Assembly (NCBI GenBank): GCA_000023185.1 | Contig: CP001622.1 | Coordinates: forward strand, 3,348,001 to 3,412,000 | Source: Rhizobium leguminosarum bv. trifolii WSM1325 | GTDB taxonomy: Bacteria; Pseudomonadota; Alphaproteobacteria; Rhizobiales; Rhizobiaceae | Reading direction: 5' to 3' | DNA length: 64,000 nt | In this document: piece by piece, positions 47,121 to 56,813 of the stretch | How the letters are laid out: every line of letters begins with the position of its first letter | Position numbering within the stretch: the first letter of the stretch is position 1 | Notes under the pieces: generated by a model | Told to the model about the DNA's origin: nothing | What the model saw: the letters and a program-made list of their open reading frames with translations, nothing else | Database searches by the model: none | Program-made: the position numbers and the translations under genes

Positions 47121-49220
47121 ATGCTCAACAAAGATATCCAGCTGCCCTACGGCGCCGTCTATTTCCGCAAGTCCAACCCGCCCCGCGAAGATTGGGAACG
47201 CGACTACGCCACCGCCGGGCAGGACGGCCTCAACATCTTCCGCCACTGGTTCATGTGGAGCGCGATCGAAACCGCCCCCGGCGTCTACGATTGGGAGGAA
47301 TACGACCGTCAGATGGACCTTGCCGCTGCAAACGGCATCAAGACCGTCATCGCCGAATTGATCCATGCCGTGCCGGACTGGGCAGTGCGCAAATATGCTC
47401 ATGCGCTGCAGGTCAATGCCGACGGCACCAAACTCGGTTCCTATATGGGCGTCTCGTCGGCGACCGGCGGCTTCTCCAACAATGGTGGCGGCGCCGGCGC
47501 CCTGACGCTGAACTGCCCCGAAGTGAAGGAAGCCGCCGGCAAGTTCTTGACCGCGCTCGCCACCCGCTACAAGGATCATCCGGCGATCTATGGCTATGAC
47601 GTCTGGAACGAGTGCAACTATTCCGCCGATGTCGACTACAGCCCCTATGCCAAATCAGCCTTTCGCAAATGGCTGGAGAAGAAGTACGGCAGCCTGAAGA
47701 TCCTGGCGAAAGCCTGGTACCGCTACAGCTTTGCCGAATGGGACGATATCGAGCCGCCGGTGCACATGGCGCCCTACCCCGAATGCATCGATTGGCTGCA
47801 GTTCAAGCGCGACAATTTCTACGACCAGATGCAATGGCGCATCGACACCATCCGCGCCGTCGACCAGAAGAACACCATCGTTGCCCACGGCATATCCGGC
47901 GCAATTCCCAACATGGCGGCCAACGGCTGCGACGACTGGCTCGCCGCATCCAAGGTCGAGGTTTACGGCTTCACCTGGATCCAGGCCCGCAAGGGGTCGG
48001 AAGCCTGGAAGAACTGGTACGGCGTCGACATCAACCGTGCCGCCGCCCGCGGCAAACCGTTCTGGCATGCCGAACGCCAGGGCGGGCCGCTCTGGCTGCA
48101 GCCGCAGGTGATCGGCCGCGACAAGGAAGACGGCCGCGTCGCCGAGCCCGAGGACATCCGTCTCTGGAGCATGACCTCGCTTGCCGGCGGCGCCCGCGGC
48201 GTGATCAATCTGCGCTGGCGCCCGCTGCTCGACGGTCCGCTCTTCGGCGCCTTCGGCTCCTACGGCATGGACGGCTCGCGCACGCCGCGCTCCGACATGG
48301 CAAGCGCCATGGCGAAATGGGCAAACGACAAGGCGCAAAGTGCCCTCTGGGAGGCAAAGCCGGTGCGCGGCGAAGTCGGCATCCTTGTCGTTCGCGAAAC
48401 CCAGGAGTTCGATTACCTCCTGAACCACGACCGCAAGGAGAAACCCTATCCCGAAGCCATGTGGGGGGCGTATCGGGCCTTCCTCGAAAATGGCGTGCAG
48501 CCGGACTGGGTGCATATCGACGACATCGCGGCCTATGATTTCCTCTATTTCCCCTACCCGATCATGTTCACATCAGAACAGGCAAAGAGCCTGAAAGCCT
48601 GGGTCGAAAACGGCGGCACGCTGATTGCCGAAGCATGCCCCGGCTATTTCGGCGATCGTGGTCAGGTCGGCACCGTCCAGCCGAACATGGGCCTCGACGA
48701 GATCTTCGGCGCGCGCGAGGAGGAAGTCGAATTCATGCCCGATGTCGGCGACCGCATCCATTTCGATCTGGACGGCGCGGCGGTCGACGGTGGCGGCTTC
48801 CTGCAATCTTATCGGCTGACCGGCGGAACGGGACGCGGCCACTTCACCGACGGCCGTCTTGCCGTCGTCGAATATACCTACGGCAAGGGCCGCACGCTGC
48901 TGATCGGCACCAATCCCTCCGTTGCCTATTACCGCACACAGGGAAAGGCGAACGGCGCATTCTTTGCCGAACTGCTGAGATGGAGTGGAAAGAAGCGGCA
49001 TGTGACGCTGTCGAACACCGCCCTCTTCGCTCGCGTCCACGAGGGGGAAAAGGGCAGCTTCCTCTGGCTCGTCAATCCGACGAGAACGGCGCAGAAGACC
49101 GAAGTGACACTCGCCCGGGGGGCACTTGCGCAGGACAAGGCGACCTGGCCCATCGACTATGTCAGTAACGGCGGCATCGTCGTGCCGCCACGCGACGTGC
49201 TGATCCTGCCGCTTGGCTGA
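47121..49220 (+). CDS. GH42 beta-galactosidase
   Basis: A 699-residue cytoplasmic glycoside hydrolase removing terminal beta-galactosyl (or related alpha-L-arabinosyl) residues. The TIM barrel (about 1-380) starts LPYGAVYFRKSNPPREDWERDYATAGQDGLNIFRHWFMWSAIE. The acid/base is probably E164 in DVWNECNYSAD and the nucleophile E318 in FWHAERQGG. The trimerisation domain (about 390-600) and a beta tail follow. There is no signal peptide, so its substrate must be imported. Its stop lies three bases from the convergent ABC operon's stop. Confidence 0.92.
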   Translation: MLNKDIQLPYGAVYFRKSNPPREDWERDYATAGQDGLNIFRHWFMWSAIETAPGVYDWEEYDRQMDLAAANGIKTVIAELIHAVPDWAVRKYAHALQVNADGTKLGSYMGVSSATGGFSNNGGGAGALTLNCPEVKEAAGKFLTALATRYKDHPAIYGYDVWNECNYSADVDYSPYAKSAFRKWLEKKYGSLKILAKAWYRYSFAEWDDIEPPVHMAPYPECIDWLQFKRDNFYDQMQWRIDTIRAVDQKNTIVAHGISGAIPNMAANGCDDWLAASKVEVYGFTWIQARKGSEAWKNWYGVDINRAAARGKPFWHAERQGGPLWLQPQVIGRDKEDGRVAEPEDIRLWSMTSLAGGARGVINLRWRPLLDGPLFGAFGSYGMDGSRTPRSDMASAMAKWANDKAQSALWEAKPVRGEVGILVVRETQEFDYLLNHDRKEKPYPEAMWGAYRAFLENGVQPDWVHIDDIAAYDFLYFPYPIMFTSEQAKSLKAWVENGGTLIAEACPGYFGDRGQVGTVQPNMGLDEIFGAREEEVEFMPDVGDRIHFDLDGAAVDGGGFLQSYRLTGGTGRGHFTDGRLAVVEYTYGKGRTLLIGTNPSVAYYRTQGKANGAFFAELLRWSGKKRHVTLSNTALFARVHEGEKGSFLWLVNPTRTAQKTEVTLARGALAQDKATWPIDYVSNGGIVVPPRDVLILPLG

Positions 49221-49223
49221 AAC

Positions 49224-49964
49224 TCAGCGAAGGCTTGACTGCTCGACCCAGCCGTTTCCAGACAGCGCGGCGCGGTCGAGCAGGCTTTCGATGCCGCCCG
49301 CCTGCATGGTGACGGCACGGTCGCACATATGGGCGACGACGCCGGGGTCGTGGCTGACCAGCACGAAGGTCATGCCATGTGCAGCCTTCAGATCGTTGAG
49401 CAGATTGAGAATTTCCGCCTGCACCGAGACGTCCAGCGCCGAAGTCGGCTCGTCGAGCAACAACAGCTTCGGCTTCAGCAGCAGCGCCCGCGCGATGGCA
49501 ACACGCTGGCGCTGGCCGCCGGAAAGCTGATGCGGGTAGCGGCCGGCGATCGCAGCCGAGAGGCCGACCTGATCGAGCGCGATACGCACCGCCTCCTCGA
49601 CGCCGGCAATGCCGCGCAGCGACAACGGCTCGCCCAGGATACGCGAGATGCGATGGCGCGGATGCAGCGAGGAATAGGGATCCTGGAACACCATCTGGAT
49701 ATTGCCGCGCAGCGCGCCGGTAATCTTCCGGCCCGGATGCAGCGGCTCGCCGAACACGCTGATGGCACCCTGCCAGCCGATATTCAATCCGGCAACGGCG
49801 CGCAACACCGTCGTCTTGCCGCAGCCGGAAGGGCCGATCAGCCCGAAGGTCTCGCCTGATGCAACTGTGAAGCTCACATCGCGAACGGCGGTGAAGCCTT
49901 TGCCGCCGCCCTGGCCATGGCCATGGAAAGTGACGGAAAGATTGTCCAGGGAAAGCGCGGTCAT
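49224..49964 (-). CDS. ABC transporter ATPase (DppF-like)
   Basis: A 246-residue ATPase: Walker A GPSGCGKTT, signature [19 protein letters not shown], Walker B LLLDEPTSALD and the H-loop LVSHDPGV. It is shorter than typical DppF (about 320) and lacks the extended C-terminal tail. Last gene of the five-gene leftward transporter operon; it overlaps the preceding ATPase by 4 bases. Confidence 0.93.
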   Translation of the reverse strand: MTALSLDNLSVTFHGHGQGGGKGFTAVRDVSFTVASGETFGLIGPSGCGKTTVLRAVAGLNIGWQGAISVFGEPLHPGRKITGALRGNIQMVFQDPYSSLHPRHRISRILGEPLSLRGIAGVEEAVRIALDQVGLSAAIAGRYPHQLSGGQRQRVAIARALLLKPKLLLLDEPTSALDVSVQAEILNLLNDLKAAHGMTFVLVSHDPGVVAHMCDRAVTMQAGGIESLLDRAALSGNGWVEQSSLR

Positions 49965-50785
49965 GGCTCTTCTCCATAGACTGGCAGATGCGTGCCGTAG
50001 GTGGCGGCCGAAGGCCGTGCTGCCCAGAGCGCCCTGGTATAGGCCGATTTCGCATTGGCGAGATCGGCGGATGCCATCTCCTCCTCGATCCTGCCCCGCC
50101 GCATCACCATCACCCGGTCGGCATAACGCGAAACCTGCTGCAGATCGTGGCTGATCAGCAGCAGCCCCATGCCGAGCTCTTCCGTCAGCGAGCGCAGCAA
50201 CGTCAGGATCTGGTCCTGCAGCCCGCGATCGAGCGCCGAAGTCGGTTCGTCGGCGATCAAAAGCTTCGGGCGGTTGATCAGCATGGCGGCGATCATCGCA
50301 CGCTGCCCCATGCCGCCGGAAAGCGCTGCGGGATAACTCGAATAGACCCGCTTCGGATCGGGCAGTCCGACCTTGTCAAGCATGTCGAGAGCGCGGTCGC
50401 GCCGCTCGCCAACCGAGAGCCGGGCATGCAGCAGCAATGCCTCCTCGACCTGCCGGCCGATCCGATGCGCCGGATTCAACGAATATTTCGGATCCTGCAG
50501 GATGAGGCCGATGCCGGCGCCGCGCAGCCTGTTCCAGCCGGAGGGCGAAAGTGCTGTGAGATCCTGCCCGTCGAACTCCAGCCGCCTTGCCCGGATATCC
50601 GCCTGGCGCGGCAGCAGGCCCATGATCGCGCGGCCGGTCATCGACTTGCCGGAACCGGATTCGCCGACGAGCGCCACCACCTCGCGGCCGATGGCAAAGG
50701 AGATGCCGTCGACGACGCGGAGAAGGCCGGCCTCGGAGGGAAAGGAAATTGTCAGATCCTCGACGGAAAGAAGCGGCTCAGTCAT
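49961..50785 (-). CDS. ABC transporter ATPase (DppD-like)
   Basis: A 274-residue ATPase: Walker [20 protein letters not shown], signature LSGGMGQRAMIAAML and Walker B LLIADEPTSALDRGL. The ATG at 50785 overlaps the preceding permease stop by 8 bases (ATGACTGA), which decides the start over a longer frame. With the following ATPase it forms the heterodimeric engine of the leftward transporter. Confidence 0.92.
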   Translation of the reverse strand: MTEPLLSVEDLTISFPSEAGLLRVVDGISFAIGREVVALVGESGSGKSMTGRAIMGLLPRQADIRARRLEFDGQDLTALSPSGWNRLRGAGIGLILQDPKYSLNPAHRIGRQVEEALLLHARLSVGERRDRALDMLDKVGLPDPKRVYSSYPAALSGGMGQRAMIAAMLINRPKLLIADEPTSALDRGLQDQILTLLRSLTEELGMGLLLISHDLQQVSRYADRVMVMRRGRIEEEMASADLANAKSAYTRALWAARPSAATYGTHLPVYGEEP

Positions 50786-51635
50786 GGCGTGGATCCAGGA
50801 TATCGCGCAGCCCGTCGGCAAGCAGGTTGAAAGCGAATGACGTGATGAAGATTGCAAGACCCGGCACCGCCGCCACCCACCATTGATCGAAGATCACCTG
50901 CGTTCCTTCCGAAACCATAGATCCCCATTCCGCCGTTGGCGGACGCACGCCGAGGCCAAGAAAGCCGAGGCCGGCGGCAGCGAGGATGATGCCAGAGAGA
51001 TCGAGCGCCAGCCGGATGATGGCGGATGGCAGCACCAACGGCAGGATATGCCCCCAGAGCAGCCGGACACCCTTGATACCGACCATTTCGGCGACGGCAA
51101 GATAATCGCTGCGCCGCAGGGCCGCTGTCTCGACGCGGGCCTGCCGGGCATAGGCGGGCCAGCTTGTCAGCGCCAGCGCCAGCGCGCCGTTGATCAGGCC
51201 CGGTCCCATGATGGCGACGAAGGCAAAGGCGAGCAACAGGCGCGGGAAGGACATGACGATATCGGTGACGCGCATCAACAGGCGTTCGGTCAGCCCGCCG
51301 AAGAAACCGGCGAGAATGCCGACGACGATGCCGAGCGGCGCCATCAGCAGAACGACGACAAGCACCAGCAGCAGGGTCGGCCGCGCGCCATAGATCAGCC
51401 GCGACAGTATATCCCGGCCAAAGGCATCGGTGCCGAACCAATGCGCCGAGGTCGGCGGCATCAACCGGTTGGCGGTTTCCTGCAGGTTGGGGTCGTAAGG
51501 GGCGATTACTGGCGCAAGAAGTGCGGCAAGCAGGATGACGGCAACGACGACAAGACCGGCTGCCGCCGAGGGTGAGCGCAGCATGCGCTTGAGGAAGGAC
51601 GGCCCGCCGACCGGAGCATGCACGATCACGCTCAT
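50778..51635 (-). CDS. ABC transporter permease (DppC-like)
   Basis: A 285-residue permease with about six spans. First span PSAAAGLVVVAVILLAALLAPVIAPYDP, then the conserved HWFGTDAFGRDILSRLIYGARPTLLLVL. The EAA loop is ARQARVETAALRRSDYLAVAEMVGIKGVRLLWGHILP. It overlaps the DppB-like gene by 4 bases and the ATPase by 8. Confidence 0.94.
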   Translation of the reverse strand: MSVIVHAPVGGPSFLKRMLRSPSAAAGLVVVAVILLAALLAPVIAPYDPNLQETANRLMPPTSAHWFGTDAFGRDILSRLIYGARPTLLLVLVVVLLMAPLGIVVGILAGFFGGLTERLLMRVTDIVMSFPRLLLAFAFVAIMGPGLINGALALALTSWPAYARQARVETAALRRSDYLAVAEMVGIKGVRLLWGHILPLVLPSAIIRLALDLSGIILAAAGLGFLGLGVRPPTAEWGSMVSEGTQVIFDQWWVAAVPGLAIFITSFAFNLLADGLRDILDPRHD

Positions 51636-52714
51636 CGCCGCCTCCCCGCATCGAGGCGCGAGACGCCGAGATCGGTCAGCGCATTGAGCAGCACGAAGGA
51701 CGCGCCGACGACGAGTGTGGCGCCGAGGATCGCTGGCATGTCGCCGGCAAACATCGCCGTCGTGAGGTAACGGCCGATGCCCGGCCAGGCAAAGACGGTC
51801 TCGGTCAGCACCGCGCCTTCGAGCAGGCTCGCATAGGAAAGCGCGATCACGGTCAGCAGCGTACCCGCTATATTGGGCATGATGTGGATGAAGGTAATAC
51901 GGCTAAGGCTGGCGCCCTTGGCACGGGCCGTCGTCACATATTCCTGTCCGAGCTCGGTGAGGATCGCCGCCCGCGTCAGCCGCGAGATCGCGGCAAGCGC
52001 ATGGAAGGCGAGCACGATCGCCGGCAGCGCCAGATGCGCCAACGCGTCCCTGAAGGCACCTGTCTTGCCGGACATCCATGTATCGATCAGCGCAAAGCCG
52101 GAGATCGGCTTGACCGTGTACTGAAAGACGACGTCCGCCCGGCCAGGCCCTGGTGCCCAGTGCAGGCGGGCATAGAAGAGTAGAAGCATCAGCAGCCCGA
52201 GCCAGAAGATCGGCACGGAATAACCGAACAGCGACACGAAGCGGGCAGCGCTATCCACCCATGTGCCCTGCCGCATGGCGGCCGCAATACCGAGCGCAAG
52301 GCCGATGGCAGCACCAAGGATGATCGCCGCGGTCGCAAGCTCAATCGTCGCCGGAAAGGTGCGGGCGATATCTTTCGCCACCGGCTGGCCTGTCGAGATC
52401 GACTGGCCGAAATTGCCGGAGAGTGCCGTTTCGAGATAACGCAGGAACTGCACCGGCAGCGGCTGATCGAGCCCGAGTTCGACACGCGCAGCCTCGTAGG
52501 TCGACTGGCTCGCGTGATCGCCGACGAGCTGCAGCGCTGGATCGATCGGCGACAGCCGCGTCATGGTGAAGGTGACGAGCGCCAGGCCGAACAGAGTCAG
52601 CGCAAAGGACCAGAGCCACTTGAGAAGTGGCCGGACGAAAGACAACTCCCGCCAGCGTCTGCTCTGGCGGGAGTCGTTGGTGTCGGCAGTCAAAGGTGTT
52701 GCCGTCTGCGGCAC
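51632..52714 (-). CDS. ABC transporter permease (DppB-like), GTG start
   Basis: A 360-residue permease. The core begins LLKWLWSFALTLFGLALVTFTMTRLSPIDPALQLVGDHASQ, and the EAA loop is TRAAILTELGQEYVTTARAKGASLSRITFIHIMPNIAG. About 25 polar residues precede the first span, so a shorter start is possible. The GTG follows directly after the TAA of the binding-protein gene. Confidence 0.92.
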   Translation of the reverse strand: MPQTATPLTADTNDSRQSRRWRELSFVRPLLKWLWSFALTLFGLALVTFTMTRLSPIDPALQLVGDHASQSTYEAARVELGLDQPLPVQFLRYLETALSGNFGQSISTGQPVAKDIARTFPATIELATAAIILGAAIGLALGIAAAMRQGTWVDSAARFVSLFGYSVPIFWLGLLMLLLFYARLHWAPGPGRADVVFQYTVKPISGFALIDTWMSGKTGAFRDALAHLALPAIVLAFHALAAISRLTRAAILTELGQEYVTTARAKGASLSRITFIHIMPNIAGTLLTVIALSYASLLEGAVLTETVFAWPGIGRYLTTAMFAGDMPAILGATLVVGASFVLLNALTDLGVSRLDAGRRR

Positions 52715-54293
52715 TTATTTCTCAACCTTGTCGTAATAGACCTGATCGGCGTTCAGGCCCTGGGCGTAGTTCTTCACCTTGTCGCTTAGCACGACCTGGT
52801 CATTGCCCTGAAGCATGAAAACGAAGGGCGAGCTTGCCTGGATCTTCTTCTGCAGGTCCTGATAGAGCGAAACGCGCTTGGCGGCATCCTGCTCCTTAAC
52901 GGCGGCAAGCGTCTCGTCGGTCAGCTCCGGGATCACCCAGCCGGCATATTTGGCGGCCGTGTTGGTGGAGTTGTCGCGGTTGATCGCAAAGGCGCTGGCA
53001 TTGGAATGCGGATCAAAATAATCCGGGATCCAGTAGCGCAGCGTCATCTCGAACTTGCCGGAACGGCCGCGGGCATAGATGTCGCTCGCAACACCCGGCT
53101 GGATCGATGCCTGCCTGGGCGAAGGTCGACTGCAGCGACTGCGCGATTGACAGGAACGGCTGGTCGTTGAAGACGATGAATTCAACCTTGAACGGCGTCT
53201 TGATGCCGGCGTCGGCGAGGATCTTCTTCGCCTTCTCGACGTCGAGCTTGAACGGATTGTCCGTCAGCGCGCCGGGGAAGCCGACCGGCAGGAAGGCCTG
53301 GTGCACATTGCTCTGGCCACGCAGCAGGTTCTTGGTAATGCCGTCGTAATCGACGAGGTAACGCGCCGCTTCCCAGAAGGCCGGCTTGCCGAGCGTCTCG
53401 TTCGCCTTGCTGTTGAGCAGGATATAATCGGTGCGGGCAGACGGGACCGAGAGGACCTTGATGCCGCTCTTGCCCTTCAACGCATCGATCTGGTCGGCCG
53501 AGAGGCCGCGTGCGATATCGGCATCGCCTTGCTCGACGAGCAGGCGGCGGGCGCCGACATCGGGCACATTGCGGATGATGACGCTTTCGAGCTTCGGCTT
53601 GTCGGAGGAATTCGCATTCGCCTGCAGCACGAGCGCTTCGTGCGGCGTGTAGGTGGCGATCGTATAGGCACCGCTGCCGGCCGAATTGACCTTCAGCCAG
53701 GCATTGCCGAAATCATTGTCCTTGGCTTCCGCGGCGACTGTCTTCTCGTCGACGACGGAAGCGATCGGCGCCGTCAGCAGCGACAGCGCGAAGCCCGAAC
53801 CGACATCGGCGCTCCAGGTGAGCTTCACATGCGTGTCGTCGACCTTCGTGACGGCAGTATCGACATTGTCGGCCGTCCAGCCGAGTTCGTTGAGGATGAA
53901 GGCCGGCGACTTGTTGAGCTTCACGGCGCGAGTCAGCGAGAAGACCACGTCTTCGGGACGCACCGGATTGCCGGAAGAAAACTTGGCGTCAGTGAGCGCG
54001 AAGGTCAGGCTCTTGCCATCGCTGCCCGCTTCCCAGGAAGCAGCGAGCGCCGGCTCGATCTTGGTGCCATCCTCGCGGTTCGACTGGACGAGTCGCTGAT
54101 AGAGATTGTTGAAGGACTGCACGGTGGTGAGCTCGAATCCTTCGGCCGGGTCGAAACTGACGGCGTCGTCGATCGACTGCGCAACGACGAGAACATTGGC
54201 CGGCGTCTCGGCCTGTGTGGCGGTTGCGCCTAAAACCAGCGCAAGACCGAAAACGGTCCCGAGCAGGCGCGAGCGCTTGGTGATGATAGACAT
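52715..54293 (-). pseudogene. Frameshifted family-5 ABC substrate-binding protein
   Basis: A periplasmic SBP_5 protein for the leftward transporter, split across two frames. The first frame runs from the ATG at 54293 (signal MSIITKRSRLLGTVFGLALVLGATATQA) through NVLVVAQSIDDAVSFDPAEGFELTTVQSFNNLYQRL to LQSTFAQAGI near 53110. The family-like sequence then continues in the next frame as IQPGVASDIYARGRSGKFEMTLRYWIPDYFDPHSNASAF to a stop at 52715. The span is 1,579 bases, one more than a multiple of three, so the net change is +1 (or -2). Without the shift the protein would be normal length, about 525 residues. The change may be real decay or a sequencing error. Confidence 0.85.
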
Positions 54294-54322
54294 GATGGAC
54301 TCCCTCAAATGATCTTTGAAAT

Positions 54323-54865
54323 TCAGGATGCGGATGAACTGTTGCCTTCGGCAAAAGCTTCAAGCTCGGGGTCGAAATCGACCTCGACGACATTGTTGAA
54401 GACGGCGGTGGCAAGCATGATGCCGGCAAAGGCGACGAGATCGACGAGCACCTTGGTTTCGTAGCGCTGTTTCAGCTTCGCCCAGATTTCGGCGGGAACG
54501 GCGTTGGAATCGGTAACGATCGCCTTACCGAAAGCGTCCAGCAGCGCCTCCTCTTCGGAAAGCTCCAGCGCGTCAGGATCGAAACCCTTGTTGATCAGCG
54601 CCCGGCGAAAGAAGGTGATGGCGATCTTCGATTTCGCCGCCTTCGAGATCGCATGCGAGAAGATCCAGATTTCCCGGTCGCTGATGGCGGGATCGAGCTC
54701 GGCGCGCAGCGTGAACCATTCGGCATAGATGTGGTGAGCGGCCGGCGAGTGCAGTAGCGTCCGCTTCATGTTGGTCATGCGCCCGCGCAGCCTGACTTCC
54801 TCGTCATGCGCCGCACGAACCTCTTCCGAGGCGGTGTCGTAATCGATCTGCGGGAGGTGGCTCAT
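54323..54865 (-). CDS. AhpD-like / carboxymuconolactone-decarboxylase-fold protein without cysteines
   Basis: A 180-residue helical protein resembling the AhpD-like fold (TLLHSPAAHHIYAEWFTLRAELDPAISDREIWIFSHAISKAAKSKIAITFFRRALI). It contains no cysteine at all, so the CxxC peroxidase chemistry of AhpD is impossible. It lies 29 bases before the broken binding-protein gene on the same strand and is probably the first gene of that operon. The function may be catalytic on the transporter's substrate, but none can be named. The ATG at 54865 has GGGAGG nearby on the wrong strand only; AGCCG upstream is weak. Confidence 0.7.
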   Translation of the reverse strand: MSHLPQIDYDTASEEVRAAHDEEVRLRGRMTNMKRTLLHSPAAHHIYAEWFTLRAELDPAISDREIWIFSHAISKAAKSKIAITFFRRALINKGFDPDALELSEEEALLDAFGKAIVTDSNAVPAEIWAKLKQRYETKVLVDLVAFAGIMLATAVFNNVVEVDFDPELEAFAEGNSSSAS

Positions 54866-55131
54866 CGGCTCGGCTCTTTCGTTGTGCAAAGAAGCTATCG
54901 AGGTGCCGACATATTGTGCAGTCCAACTTCGTCTAGCTTTTCCGACTTTCGACAAAAACTATTCCGCCTGGGGCGACCAGCCGGCATGTTCGTGCCAATC
55001 AGATATATCAGCATCCGGCAGTCATCGAGAACGCTTGCAGGCGCACTCATGAAACCCCGGGCAGCCGTGAATCCACTTGGCCGCTGCTCGACGCCCGCCT
55101 AGACTGCTCAGATCGAAGGTGGAGGCAAGGC

Positions 55132-55605
55132 ATGGGCGACGACCACGAGCATCATCACGTCGACTGGCGGGAACATGGCGTCAAGGTCATTCCCGGCAAT
55201 TCGCTCGATCCGAACACCGCGCAGACGCCAGGCATGAACCGCGCGACCGCGATCAACAATGCGCGCGCCGGGGCCGAGAAGATCTGGGCCGGCACGGTGA
55301 CGATCCATGCCAACGCCAAGACCGGCGCCCATCATCACGGCGATCTCGAAAGCATCATCTACGTGGTCAAGGGCAAGGCCCGCATGCGCTGGGGCGAGCA
55401 TCTGGAGTATACCGCGGAGGCCGGCCCCGGCGACTTCATCTATGTTCCGCCCTATGTGCCGCATCAGGAGATCAACGCCAGCCGCGACGAGACGCTGGAA
55501 TGCGTGCTCGTCCGATCAGGTCAGGAACCGGTCGTCGTCAACCTCGACATCGAGCCGGTCGAAAAGCCGGAAGACGTCGCTTGGATCGACCCGATCCACC
55601 GTTAG
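55132..55605 (+). CDS. Single-domain cupin protein
   Basis: A 157-residue cupin_2 protein. Metal-site motif one reads TGAHHHGDLESIIYVVKGKARM and motif two PGDFIYVPPYVPHQEIN, giving three His and one Glu. An N-terminal His-rich start (MGDDHEHHHVDW) may bind metal too. GGAGGCAAGGC precedes the ATG. It stands alone, divergent from the AhpD-like operon. The reaction is unknown; such small cupins include sugar isomerases and dioxygenases. Confidence 0.85.
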   Translation: MGDDHEHHHVDWREHGVKVIPGNSLDPNTAQTPGMNRATAINNARAGAEKIWAGTVTIHANAKTGAHHHGDLESIIYVVKGKARMRWGEHLEYTAEAGPGDFIYVPPYVPHQEINASRDETLECVLVRSGQEPVVVNLDIEPVEKPEDVAWIDPIHR

Positions 55606-55625
55606 AGCAATTCACCGTCGAGCAA

Positions 55626-55646
55626 GCGGCTGACATCCTCAGCCGC
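55626..55646. terminator. Hairpin between convergent cupin and ugpC genes
   Basis: GCGGCTGA (55626-55633) and TCAGCCGC (55639-55646) form a perfect 8-bp stem around five bases, between the cupin stop at 55605 and the ugpC stop at 55692. It has no clear T tract on either side, so it may be a shared weak terminator. Confidence 0.5.
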
Positions 55647-55691
55647 CGAACGCTCTGCCAAGATCATAGCAAAGGAACGTCGCAGACCGCT

Positions 55692-56801
55692 TTAGGCGTG
55701 GACGACGCCTGCGCTGTTCATAACAGGCTTCTCGATGATCCGGCCGGTATCGGCGGCATAGAGGTGGATCTGGTCGTAATCGATCGCGATGCCGATCGGA
55801 TCGCCCGACTTCACCTTCACGGCCTCAGTCAGCGCCACGGCAAAGGGTAGCCCGTCGAAATCGGCGTGGACGATGCGGCTTGCGCCGAGCTCTTCGATGA
55901 AATCGGTCGTTGCTACCAAGGCGCCTGGCGCATCCGGGGCCACCAGCCGGGCGGCCTCAGCACGCATGCCGAGCACGACGCGTTTGCCTTTCAGCGGTGC
56001 GGCGCGCTCGCGTGGCAGCGCCACCATGCGGCTCTGATCGTAGACGAAGACGCCCTCGTCATTGATCGTGCCCTCGAGCAGGTTCATCGCCGGCGTGCCG
56101 ACGAAGCCCGCAACGAAGCGCGAGACCGGATGATGATAGACCTCTTCGGGCGTGCCGACCTGCTCCACCCTGCCGCCGTTCATTACCACCAGCCGATCGG
56201 CCAGCGTCATCGCCTCGGTCTGGTCATGCGTGACGAAGATCGAAGTGGCCCCGAGGCGGCGGTGCAGGCGGCGGATTTCAGCGCGCATGGCAATGCGCAG
56301 CTTGGCGTCAAGGTTCGACAGCGGTTCGTCGAAGAGAAACACCTTCGGCTCGCGAATCATCGCCCGGCCCATGGCGACGCGCTGGCGCTGACCGCCGGAA
56401 AGAGCGGCCGGCCGGCGTTCGAGGAAGGGTTCGAGGCTGAGCGCCTTGGCGACCTCGCCGATGCGCCGGCTCCGCTCTGCCTTCGAGACACCGGCCACCT
56501 TCAATGCGTAGCCGATATTCTCGGCAACGCTCATATGCGGATAAAGCGCATAGTTCTGGAACACCATGGCACAGCCGCGCTCGCGCGGCTCCAGCTGGTT
56601 GACGACGCGGCCGTCAATGGCGATTTCACCACCGGTGATTTCCTCGAGGCCGGCGATCATGCGCAGCAGCGTGGACTTGCCGCAGCCGGATGGGCCGAGG
56701 ATGACGATGAACTCGCCCGACTGGATGTCGAGATCGACGCCGTGAACGACGGGGGTCTTGCCGTAGTTTTTCTTCACGCCACGAATGGAGATCGGTGCCA
56801 A
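55692..56801 (-). CDS. ugpC: Glycerol-3-phosphate ABC importer ATPase UgpC
   Basis: A 369-residue MalK/UgpC-type ATPase: Walker [20 protein letters not shown]-loop [16 protein letters not shown], signature [19 protein letters not shown], Walker [18 protein letters not shown]-loop [11 protein letters not shown]-terminal regulatory OB-like domain (about 240-369) is present. Last gene of ugpBAEC, 12 bases after ugpE. The system imports sn-glycerol-3-phosphate and glycerophosphodiesters. Confidence 0.93.
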   Translation of the reverse strand: MAPISIRGVKKNYGKTPVVHGVDLDIQSGEFIVILGPSGCGKSTLLRMIAGLEEITGGEIAIDGRVVNQLEPRERGCAMVFQNYALYPHMSVAENIGYALKVAGVSKAERSRRIGEVAKALSLEPFLERRPAALSGGQRQRVAMGRAMIREPKVFLFDEPLSNLDAKLRIAMRAEIRRLHRRLGATSIFVTHDQTEAMTLADRLVVMNGGRVEQVGTPEEVYHHPVSRFVAGFVGTPAMNLLEGTINDEGVFVYDQSRMVALPRERAAPLKGKRVVLGMRAEAARLVAPDAPGALVATTDFIEELGASRIVHADFDGLPFAVALTEAVKVKSGDPIGIAIDYDQIHLYAADTGRIIEKPVMNSAGVVHA

Positions 56802-56813
56802 GGGAATACTCCT

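Noticed and set aside
54806..55102. A 98-residue + strand open frame before the cupin gene
   Set aside because: It begins inside the AhpD-like gene on the other strand and covers its promoter. No domain or ribosome site was found.
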